Shown here piece by piece: positions 1 to 5,702 of a stretch of 9,202 nucleotides of DNA. The position numbers and the translations under genes were made by a program. Below the pieces are notes generated by a model. That model searched no databases and had not been told where the DNA came from. It saw only the letters and a program-made list of their open reading frames with translations. The stretch's first letter is position 1; the number at the start of each line of letters is the position of its first letter. Source of the stretch: Chloroflexota bacterium (lineage in GTDB: Bacteria; Chloroflexota; Limnocylindria; Limnocylindrales; CSP1-4); contig PMJT01000264.1 of assembly GCA_003158495.1 (NCBI GenBank), positions 259 through 9,460 of the forward strand. Reading direction: 5' to 3'.

Positions 1-101
1 GATGAGTCACGCGAGCGCCAGGCCCGCGTAGTAACCGCGAGAGCCTCGCAGAGATTTCGCGTTCAATCGAGCCGATGGAGAGGGACTGGTCCGGTCTCGA
101 C

Positions 102-107
102 TATGCT
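102..107 (+). promoter_or_regulatory. weak candidate -10 box for the phosphofructokinase gene
   Basis: TATGCT matches the -10 consensus at four of six positions and lies about 73 nt before the chosen start. No recognisable -35 hexamer sits 16-18 bp upstream. Apart from this, I see nothing identifiable in bases 1-179. The assignment is tentative. Confidence 0.2.
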
Positions 108-179
108 CCTCGGCGGACTACAGGTCCCCGAAGGCCCGGAAGAGCGGGCACGGACAGGGCGAACGGAATGGAGCGGAAC

Positions 180-1304
180 ATGGCCCGTGCGCGGCGCATC
201 GGCATCCTGACCGCCGGGGGCGACAGCCCCGGCCTCAATGCCGCCATTCGAGGCATCGGCAAGGCCGCCGTAGACCACTACGGCATGGAGGTCGTGGGGT
301 TCCGCGACGGCTTCCGTGGGCTGGTCGAGGACCGTTCTGTCCGGCTCGACCGGAAGCTGTCCGGGATTCTCACGGTCGGCGGCACAATCCTGGGAACCAG
401 CCGCGACAAGCCACATCGGATGCTCATCGACGGTCGGATCATCGACATGACCGCGGCCGTGGTCGCAACCTACCAGAGACATCGCCTGGACGCGCTTGTC
501 TGCCTGGGCGGCGGTGGCACGGCGAAGAACAGCCTGAGACTCGTCCGCGCCGGACTCAACGTCATCACGCTGCCCAAGACGATAGACAACGATCTCGTCA
601 TGACCGACGCAACCTTTGGTTTCGCTACGGCGCTGGATATCGCGACGGACGCCATCGACCGGCTGCACAGCACCGCCCACAGCCACCATCGGATCATCGT
701 CGTGGAGATCATGGGCCACCGTGCCGGCTGGCTGACACTCGGTGCGGGAATCGCCGGAGGCGCCGACGTAATCCTGATCCCGGAGATCCCCTACAGCGTC
801 GAGTCGATCGCCGAGGCGATCGGCCGGCGCGTTCGGGGCGGATCCAACTTCAGCATCGTGGCGGTGGCGGAGGGCGCGCGGAACCCCGAGGATGCAGCAA
901 CGTTCCGGGAGGCCGAGACCCGCAAACGCGCCGCCGCCACTCCCGAGGAAATCGCCGCCGCAGTCGAATCGCTGGCTGCGGTGGAGTCGGCCCACGCCGG
1001 CAACACGCTCCGGCTTGCCGCCCAGCTCGAGGCCCTCACGGGTCTCGAGTCTCGGGTCACGATCCTCGGCTATGTCCAGCGTGGGGGCACGCCATCGCCG
1101 GCGGACAGATTGCTGGCGACGCGCCTCGGCAGCGCCGGCGCAGATCTCATCTACCAGGGCGTCTCGGGAGTGATGGTTGCCGCACGGGGAGAAGGCTCGG
1201 AGCCCGTGCCGCTGGAACAAGTCGCCGGTAAGCGCAAGCTGGTCCCGCTCGACCACTCATGGATCCAGGCGGCCCGGCACGTGGGGACCTGTCTGGGCGA
1301 CTGA
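180..1304 (+). CDS. pfkA: 6-phosphofructokinase, mixed-substrate (group III) type
   Basis: Phosphorylates fructose 6-phosphate to fructose 1,6-bisphosphate in cytosolic glycolysis. The 374-residue product carries the family signatures in order: GGDSPGLNAAIR at 13-24, GTSR at 72-75, GGGGT at 110-114, PKTIDND at 132-138 (D136 is the expected catalytic base), EIMGH at 176-180 and YVQRGGTPSPADR at 298-310. It is longer than the E. coli enzyme (about 320 aa), partly from an Ala/Glu-rich segment around 238-285, which is usual in this subgroup. Lys133 in PKTIDND is the residue typical of PPi-using and actinobacterial-type enzymes. Gly113 instead of Asp is typical of ATP users, so the phosphoryl donor cannot be read with certainty. 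The start at 180 has GGAG at 170-173 with a 6-nt spacer. In-frame ATGs at 75 and 168 would only add non-conserved residues. The neighbouring downstream gene is unrelated. Confidence 0.95.
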   Translation: MARARRIGILTAGGDSPGLNAAIRGIGKAAVDHYGMEVVGFRDGFRGLVEDRSVRLDRKLSGILTVGGTILGTSRDKPHRMLIDGRIIDMTAAVVATYQRHRLDALVCLGGGGTAKNSLRLVRAGLNVITLPKTIDNDLVMTDATFGFATALDIATDAIDRLHSTAHSHHRIIVVEIMGHRAGWLTLGAGIAGGADVILIPEIPYSVESIAEAIGRRVRGGSNFSIVAVAEGARNPEDAATFREAETRKRAAATPEEIAAAVESLAAVESAHAGNTLRLAAQLEALTGLESRVTILGYVQRGGTPSPADRLLATRLGSAGADLIYQGVSGVMVAARGEGSEPVPLEQVAGKRKLVPLDHSWIQAARHVGTCLGD

Positions 1305-1478
1305 CGGGGTATTGGTCGGCGGCAATTCCGAGGCGGCCCCGTGCCGCATTCCGCCGCGTCCGCTGGCGATTGCTGGTCAACGTTAGCCGCCCCGCAGCCG
1401 ACTCATCTCTCAGCAGCCGTGCGCCCGCGGATTCTGTCCTGTGCTGAGGGAATCGCTTTCGGGCGGCGGATCGACGCT

Positions 1479-1483
1479 GGAGG
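1479..1483 (+). promoter_or_regulatory. ribosome-binding site deciding the cyclase start
   Basis: GGAGG followed by a 5-nt spacer and GTG at 1489. The other in-frame candidate, GTG 1441, is preceded by a pyrimidine-rich stretch with no Shine-Dalgarno match. The reading frame is open back to a TAG at 1384-1386. Between 1305 and 1478 I see no gene and no convincing promoter, only GC-rich partial inverted repeats (for example GCGGCA/TGCCGC around 1320-1346). Confidence 0.5.
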
Positions 1484-1488
1484 CCGAA

Positions 1489-3576
1489 GTGATTCGAGCA
1501 GGGTCGGACGAGGGCGTGTCCGTCCCGCTGATCGCGCGGCCGGATGCCGCCACGGAGCAGGCGCTCCGCTCGAACCTACCTCAGCGGATCCGTTTCCGGC
1601 TGGCACGGCCGCGGGCGAGTTGGACGCACCTGGGCCTGTGGCTGGCCGTCGCCGGTGTGGGCGCGGCGGCAGTCCTGTCGACGACCGGCATGTCTGTCGC
1701 GGCGCCGATACTGATCGGCAGCCTGGGCATGGGCGCCGGCTGGGCGGTGACCTCGCTGATCGTGGGCGTCACTCTGCGCCGCCCGATCGATCGTGTCGCC
1801 ACGTCCATGGAGACGCTCGCCGCTCGAGACGTCCTGGCGCTGGTCGACGAGTTCGCCAACCTGGCAGACGGCGAGCCACCGGGCCAGATCGAGGTCCACG
1901 CCAGGGCCGTGGCCGTGCCGGCAGATCCGAGCGCACGGCGGCTGGCCGAGGCTCTGAACACCACGATTGCCAGGCTCCAGGGCGGCGTCCACCAGTTCCA
2001 CGCAGCGTCGCAGGAATCCTGCAGGCGACTGTTCTACGTCGGCCCCGACGACTACCTTCTCGGCTGCGGTTGCGCCGAGGCCATGGGTTCGCTGTTGCCG
2101 AACGGCGGGCCAGTACTGCTGATGACGCCGCGGTTCAGGCACTCCGGAGTCGAGCTCCGGCGGCGAGGTTTCGAGAACACGCTGCGCGAGCGCTTCCCCG
2201 CAATACACGTGGCGGGCGCCGTCGAGAGCCGGTTTGATCGGGCTCGCACTTCGCGGCTGGTCGTGTCTTTCATCCAGACGCATCCGCAGCTTGCCGGCAT
2301 CTACTGCACCGAGGCCATGGGCGTCGTCGGCTGCATCGATGCGCTCAAGGCACTGAACCGGACCGGACGCGTCGTGGTCATCTGTCACGACGCAGTGGAC
2401 GGCACGATGGCTGCCGTCCGGGCGGGGATTATCGCCGCCACGATCACGCAGGATCCCTTCGGGCAGGGTCACGACGTCGCGGTCCACCTGTTCAACGCCG
2501 TCGCCTGCGGCTGGCGGCCGAGCGAGACTCGGCTGATCAGCACCGCCGAGACCGTGACCAGGGACAACTACCGCGAGCACTGGCAGCCCGACCTCGGCAT
2601 GGCCGGCTCTGCGGCCGCGGCCGAGCACCGGCCCCGGCCGCTCGGCGTCGCCAGCCGGCACGTCCGGATCGCCGTGCTCGGCGTACACGACACTCCCTTC
2701 TGGGAACCGGTCAGGAGCGGGGTGATCGCCGCCGGTCGCGAGTTGTCCCGCTGCAATGCGTCGGTCGACTGGCTCGTCCCGGAGAGCGACGACGAGTTCG
2801 ATGTCGGCGTCCGCGGGCCGGCCATCGACGCCCTCTGCGCCGAGGGCTACGACGCGATCGCGACGCCCTTGTACGACCTGGCCCTCGTTCCCTATCTGAA
2901 CGGGGCGGTCGATCGGGGCCTGGTCGTGGCTACCTTCAACTCGGAAGCGTCGAGCCTCCAGGGCCTCGTTGCGACGCTGTCGAAGGAGCGTCGGGCACTC
3001 GAAATCGCCACCGGCGACCTCCAGCTGGCGGTCCGCCGTGACCCGCTCACAGGGGCCTACAACCGGCGGGTCATGGACGCCGACCTCGAAGAAGCCCAGG
3101 TCTCGGTCGCAACTTCCGGCCGCCCGGCGACGGTCGTAATGCTCGACATCGACCATTTCAAGGCTTACAACGACGTCTACGGCCATACCGCCGGCGACCA
3201 AGTCCTGCGCTTGGTCGCCGGGCGAATTCAGCGTGACATCCGGCCGATGGATCGTCTCTATAGATACGGTGGCGAGGAGTTCCTTGTCCTTCTGTCGGAG
3301 ACAGGCCTGGGGGAAGCTGAGACAGTGGCGCGGCGAGTAGCGTTGGGAATATCCAACATGGGATTGGTCCACAAGCGGAACATCCCCTGGGGCGTGATCA
3401 CCGTCAGCGCCGGCGTCGCGGCGTACGCTTCAGAGCGCCCGTCTACAGCCGACTGCGTCGCCGCTGCGGACTCCGCGCTGTACCGGTCAAAGGCCTCGGG
3501 GCGGAACACCGTCGCGACTTCACACCAGGAGTCGAAGACGGAGCTGCTCGAGCCGAAGGGTCCCGTCGGCCGCTGA
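1489..3576 (+). CDS. membrane-anchored diguanylate cyclase with HAMP-like and sugar-binding-protein-like sensor regions
   Basis: Makes c-di-GMP from two GTP. From GTG 1489 (695 aa) the order is: basic cytoplasmic N-terminus (1-45); two helices at about 48-66 and 72-94 joined by a very short loop; HAMP-like segment at 97-166 (RRPID... and RRLAEALNTTIARL); a region resembling the C-terminal lobe of LacI/type I periplasmic binding proteins at about 180-369 (YVGPDDYLLG, TQDPFGQGHDVAVHLFNA); an Ala/Pro linker; a region resembling the N-terminal lobe at about 391-489 (VRIAVLGVHDTPFWEPVRSG, ATFNSEAS); a short coil; and a GGDEF domain at 517-674. The GGEEF signature is at 594-598, metal ligand D553 and base-contact N561 are present, and an RxxD inhibitory site (585-588) lies five residues before GGEEF. 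The cyclase is therefore predicted active and feedback-inhibited. GTG 1489 is preferred because GGAGG lies 5 nt upstream. GTG 1441 would add 16 residues but has no visible ribosome-binding site. The ligand is unknown. Confidence 0.9.
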   Translation: MIRAGSDEGVSVPLIARPDAATEQALRSNLPQRIRFRLARPRASWTHLGLWLAVAGVGAAAVLSTTGMSVAAPILIGSLGMGAGWAVTSLIVGVTLRRPIDRVATSMETLAARDVLALVDEFANLADGEPPGQIEVHARAVAVPADPSARRLAEALNTTIARLQGGVHQFHAASQESCRRLFYVGPDDYLLGCGCAEAMGSLLPNGGPVLLMTPRFRHSGVELRRRGFENTLRERFPAIHVAGAVESRFDRARTSRLVVSFIQTHPQLAGIYCTEAMGVVGCIDALKALNRTGRVVVICHDAVDGTMAAVRAGIIAATITQDPFGQGHDVAVHLFNAVACGWRPSETRLISTAETVTRDNYREHWQPDLGMAGSAAAAEHRPRPLGVASRHVRIAVLGVHDTPFWEPVRSGVIAAGRELSRCNASVDWLVPESDDEFDVGVRGPAIDALCAEGYDAIATPLYDLALVPYLNGAVDRGLVVATFNSEASSLQGLVATLSKERRALEIATGDLQLAVRRDPLTGAYNRRVMDADLEEAQVSVATSGRPATVVMLDIDHFKAYNDVYGHTAGDQVLRLVAGRIQRDIRPMDRLYRYGGEEFLVLLSETGLGEAETVARRVALGISNMGLVHKRNIPWGVITVSAGVAAYASERPSTADCVAAADSALYRSKASGRNTVATSHQESKTELLEPKGPVGR

Positions 3577-3587
3577 CCCAGCCGCTC

Positions 3588-3604
3588 CCCGAATCTCATT
3601 CGGG
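3588..3604. terminator. hairpin between convergent genes, candidate bidirectional terminator
   Basis: CCCGAAT and ATTCGGG form perfect 7-bp arms around the trinucleotide CTC. The hairpin starts 12 nt after the cyclase stop and lies 39 nt past the stop of the oppositely oriented glycosylase-family gene. There is no T tract on either side, so intrinsic termination is only a suggestion. Confidence 0.4.
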
Positions 3605-3642
3605 CGCGACCGGTCCGCGGATCACCCGCGCAGCTGAAACGG

Positions 3643-4251
3643 CTATCGCTCGACGGCAAGGGCGGCGGCGATGTCCTGGGCAATCATCGCGCGCTTGGTC
3701 TTTTCGATGAAGAAGCTCGGCCCTGCCTGCAGGTAGGACGGGAAGGCTCGACCGCCGCGGAACCTGTACTCGGCGCCGCGGATTCTGTACGTGGAGCCGG
3801 GTGGGATCGCGCGGGCGCCGCCTGCGCGGGTTGAGATGTAGTTGATGGACCTGATGGCAACGTCGCCCATGAGCAGGTACGCCCTGGCATTCGAGAAGAT
3901 GGACAGCTCGCGCTCCAGCAGGAGCGAGCACTCCTTGACCGTCGCGGTCGAGATGCCGTAGCCGGTCTTTCCACATTTCACCGCGGTGGTCAGGTAGACA
4001 CCCAGGTGCAAGACGTCGCCGATCGACTCGACGTCGGCGCCCGCGTCCTTGAAGGCCTGGACCGTCGTTTGTTCGAACAGCGAGTCACCCCCGGCGTAGT
4101 AACCGTCCGCCGCGTCCGGCGGAGCTGCCTCGGAAATGAGGACGATCCATATGTCCTCCGGCTGCACGTCGGCGTCCGGGACGAGATAGCACTCGGTCCT
4201 CACGTCTGCACATGGAAATCGATGACACGCCACCTGATCGCACGGTCGCAT
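3643..4251 (-). CDS. uracil-DNA glycosylase superfamily protein, family 4-like, probable Fe-S enzyme
   Basis: Probable base-excision DNA-repair enzyme of 202 aa. The visible family pattern is a hydrophobic strand ending in the motif-A-like ISEAAPP (39-45, E41 in the place of the catalytic-loop acid), then YLTTAVKC (86-93), C108 fifteen residues after C93, YLLMGDVAI (125-133), and a motif-B-like FPSYLQAGPSFF (170-181). The KC-x14-C spacing matches the second cysteine pair of Fe-S-containing family 4 enzymes. C4, C9, C14 and C21 could supply the first pair. The usual His of motif B (HPS) is Phe170 here, so activity or specificity may differ from classical enzymes. The start is placed at ATG 4251, preceded by GGGGGAG and a 7-nt spacer. 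An upstream in-frame ATG at 4302 lacks a ribosome-binding site and would put a perfect-armed palindrome inside the gene. The gene is convergent with the cyclase and 92 nt downstream of a VOC gene on the same strand. Confidence 0.75.
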   Translation of the reverse strand: MRPCDQVACHRFPCADVRTECYLVPDADVQPEDIWIVLISEAAPPDAADGYYAGGDSLFEQTTVQAFKDAGADVESIGDVLHLGVYLTTAVKCGKTGYGISTATVKECSLLLERELSIFSNARAYLLMGDVAIRSINYISTRAGGARAIPPGSTYRIRGAEYRFRGGRAFPSYLQAGPSFFIEKTKRAMIAQDIAAALAVER

Positions 4252-4258
4252 CGCACCA

Positions 4259-4265
4259 CTCCCCC
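4259..4265 (-). promoter_or_regulatory. strong ribosome-binding site deciding the glycosylase-family start
   Basis: On the minus strand GGGGGAG precedes ATG 4251 with a 7-nt spacer. The longer reading-frame start at 4302 has no comparable signal. This moves the N-terminus 17 residues inwards. Confidence 0.6.
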
Positions 4266-4282
4266 GATCTGCCGCCCGGCAT

Positions 4283-4302
4283 ATGGCTACAACTGTAGCC
4301 AT
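4283..4302. promoter_or_regulatory. 20-bp palindrome with TACA-N2-TGTA core, candidate operator
   Basis: ATGGCTACAACTGTAGCCAT has perfect 9-bp arms around a 2-nt centre. The core TACA-AC-TGTA fits the operator consensus TACANNTGTA known for the CopY/BlaI/MecI repressor family. It lies in the 92-nt gap 4252-4343, 31 nt upstream of the preferred start of the glycosylase-family gene. On the minus strand its right half also reads TACAGT (4297-4292), a plausible -10 hexamer, so a bound repressor would block the promoter. The 2-nt centre and the absence of a T tract argue against a terminator. No CopY/BlaI-family regulator is encoded in the window. Confidence 0.5.
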
Positions 4303-4343
4303 CTCAGCCCGGCGGTCCAGAGGCTGGCCGAACGACTGGCACG

Positions 4344-4736
4344 TCAGCCGCCGGTTGCCGGTCCGGGGGCTGGCGCGGGCCGCTCGGAGGCATCGATCAC
4401 GCAGAATCGGTTGCCTTCCGGGTCTTCGAGGATCACGTAGTCGGCGTCGTCAGGGCGCCCCCGCCACTCGACGCGGGATGCGCCCAGCCCGAGGAGCCGT
4501 TCGACCTCGGAGGCCTGGTCCTCGGCATAGAGATCGAGGTGGATTCGCGGCGGCAGTTGGCGCTCGGCACGGTGGCGATCGAGGGACACGTTGGGCCCGC
4601 GCCCATCGCGCGGCCGCAACAGGGCAAAATCGTCGGCCGCGTCATCACGGGCGACGTAGTCCAGCGCCGCCGTCCAGAAGGCCTTCTGACGGGCGAGGTC
4701 GTCGACGCGAATGACGATCGATCCCACTCGGAGCAT
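4344..4736 (-). CDS. VOC superfamily (glyoxalase-like) protein
   Basis: Small 130-aa protein of the vicinal oxygen chelate fold, with two beta-alpha-beta-beta-beta modules. Module one begins VGSIVIRVDDLARQKAFWTAALDY (residues 4-27). Module two begins RIHLDLYAEDQASEVERLLGLGA (64-86) and ends VILEDPEGNRFCVID (101-115), a pattern typical of Glyoxalase_6-type proteins. H66 is a candidate metal ligand. The tail is Ala/Pro/Gly-rich and probably disordered. Substrate and reaction cannot be read from the sequence; relatives include dioxygenases, glyoxalases and resistance proteins. There is no Shine-Dalgarno sequence. TATTCT ends 7 nt before the ATG, which suggests a leaderless mRNA and an own promoter, although the DUF4261 gene lies 69 nt upstream on the same strand. 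Confidence 0.88.
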   Translation of the reverse strand: MLRVGSIVIRVDDLARQKAFWTAALDYVARDDAADDFALLRPRDGRGPNVSLDRHRAERQLPPRIHLDLYAEDQASEVERLLGLGASRVEWRGRPDDADYVILEDPEGNRFCVIDASERPAPAPGPATGG

Positions 4737-4742
4737 GCTGCC

Positions 4743-4748
4743 AGAATA
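4743..4748 (-). promoter_or_regulatory. candidate -10 box for leaderless VOC transcript
   Basis: On the minus strand TATTCT is followed by six bases (GGCAGC) and then the ATG at 4736. This places the likely transcription start at the start codon itself. No ribosome-binding site is present and no clear -35 was found in the very GC-rich upstream sequence. Confidence 0.45.
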
Positions 4749-4756
4749 AGCCGCGC

Positions 4757-4778
4757 CCGCGGCGCGAGCCGCCCGCGG
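4757..4778. terminator. GC-rich hairpin after the DUF4261 gene, weak terminator candidate
   Basis: Two CCGCGG blocks (4757-4762 and 4773-4778) can pair around a 10-nt loop in the 69-nt gap between two minus-strand genes. No T tract follows on the minus strand. It could equally be a by-product of the high GC content. Confidence 0.25.
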
Positions 4779-4805
4779 CCGGCCGGGGTCAGTATGCGGT
4801 CGCTC

Positions 4806-5567
4806 TCACGGAAGCTCCACGCGCCACACCCTTGAGTCAGCGTCGATCGGCGACGGGACGTAGCGAACGGGCAGACGCTCCGCGGCGCTGCGACCAACGG
4901 TCTCGCCTTCGGTGAGCGGCCTGCCCAATGCTGCCACGTACCCAAGGAGCTCGAAGAAGGTACCGATAGCGTCGTTCGCCTCGGCGCGCGGCGTGACCAG
5001 CAGCAGGTCCGGGAGGGCGAGCTGCTTCATACCCAGGCTCAGCAGGCCGAGCCGCTCGTCCGCCTCGGCACCGATTGTCAGCCCGGTCCAGAGCATCATC
5101 CGAGAACCGGCCTCAGGCTCCGCCGCGAGCCCACAGAAGAACCCGGCGTCGTGAGTGGCGCCCGCCTCGCCCCAGTAGATGCCGACCGATTGGGAGGCCT
5201 TGGCGACGGCCGCCAGGAACGAGGTGAATGCGGAGAGGACCGCGACCGTGGGCGCCGGGTCCATGTTGCGAAGCATGACAACAAGGTGTGCCCCGTGAGC
5301 CGGCAACTCCCAGCCCGTGCCGAAGGCCGAGACGCTGTAGTGAGCGGCCTGGTCGGCCTCTCTGTTGGGCACCGGGCCGTCCATCGCCGCGATGATGACC
5401 GTGCCGCCCGGCGTCAATTCGAATTGCAGCGCGCCCAGAGCCGCCGTCGAATCGTCGCCTGATGCCACGAGCCGCTCCTCGCCGTGGGCATATGCGACGA
5501 ACGCGTCGACGATATCGGAATCCTTCGGGAGCCGGGCGTCTGCCAGCAGCACGAAAGCCAGGTTCAT
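4806..5567 (-). CDS. DUF4261 domain-containing protein of unknown function
   Basis: A soluble-looking 253-aa protein. I recognise the DUF4261 pattern: MNLAFVLLADARLP at the N-terminus, MDGPVPNREAD (62-72), YSVSAFGTGWELPAHGAHLVVML (77-99), YWGEAGATHDAGFF (131-144), LWTGLTI (159-165), LSLGMKQL (176-183) and a conserved C-terminus ERLPVRYVPSPID...RVWRVELP. No signal peptide, membrane helix or known catalytic motif is visible, and no biochemical role is established for the family. The start at 5567 is preceded by AGGAAAGGG with a short spacer. The longer frame, open to 5741, has non-conserved sequence before this Met and would run into the divergent gene. The gene is divergent from the glycosyltransferase gene with 135 nt between the starts. 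Confidence 0.85.
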   Translation of the reverse strand: MNLAFVLLADARLPKDSDIVDAFVAYAHGEERLVASGDDSTAALGALQFELTPGGTVIIAAMDGPVPNREADQAAHYSVSAFGTGWELPAHGAHLVVMLRNMDPAPTVAVLSAFTSFLAAVAKASQSVGIYWGEAGATHDAGFFCGLAAEPEAGSRMMLWTGLTIGAEADERLGLLSLGMKQLALPDLLLVTPRAEANDAIGTFFELLGYVAALGRPLTEGETVGRSAAERLPVRYVPSPIDADSRVWRVELP

Positions 5568-5644
5568 CGGTTCCCTTTCCTGCTGTGACGGGTCGACTGG
5601 TCCGGGCGATGGATCTTTGAAGGGGTAGCTCCGGGCGGCGCAAT

Positions 5645-5660
5645 GGTACTCGGGCGTACC
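5645..5660. repeat. short dyad in the divergent intergenic region
   Basis: GGTAC and GTACC flank TCGGGC in the 135-nt gap between the divergent DUF4261 and glycosyltransferase genes. The arms are only 5 bp, so this may be chance. It is noted as a possible operator position. Confidence 0.2.
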
Positions 5661-5690
5661 GCCGGCCCGATGGCAGGCGACGGTTGCCGA

Positions 5691-5696
5691 TACGCT
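5691..5696 (+). promoter_or_regulatory. candidate -10 box for leaderless glycosyltransferase transcript
   Basis: TACGCT is followed by six bases (AGCCCC) and then ATG 5703, with no ribosome-binding site in between. The geometry places the transcription start at the start codon. No clear -35 hexamer was found. It also decides the start: an in-frame ATG at 5643 lies upstream of this box and would add 20 non-hydrophobic residues. Confidence 0.45.
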
Positions 5697-5702
5697 AGCC
5701 CC

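Noticed and set aside
55..75. GTTCAATCG resembling a tRNA T-loop
   Set aside because: The position expected to be C61 is G, the flanking bases do not form a T stem, and no acceptor or anticodon arm can be drawn.
63..1256. Long minus-strand open frame opposite the phosphofructokinase gene
   Set aside because: The translation is Arg/Asp/His-rich without recognisable domains. It is the usual antisense shadow of a GC-rich gene, whereas the plus strand encodes an unmistakable PFK.
1341..2237. Plus-strand frame overlapping the start of the cyclase gene
   Set aside because: The product is an Arg/Gly/Ala-rich low-complexity sequence in the wrong frame relative to the cyclase, with no ribosome-binding site or domain.
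1576..3372. 598-codon minus-strand open frame opposite the diguanylate cyclase
   Set aside because: No family pattern is visible, and the plus frame carries GGDEF and binding-protein motifs along the same stretch. Length alone is explained by GC bias.
4252..4302. 17-codon N-terminal extension of the glycosylase-family gene from ATG 4302
   Set aside because: There is no ribosome-binding site before 4302. ATG 4251 has GGGGGAG at good spacing, and the extension would encode through the palindrome.
4283..4302. Palindrome read as a transcription terminator of the VOC gene
   Set aside because: A 2-nt centre cannot form a normal loop without losing pairs, and there is no T tract on either strand. 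Operator geometry fits better.
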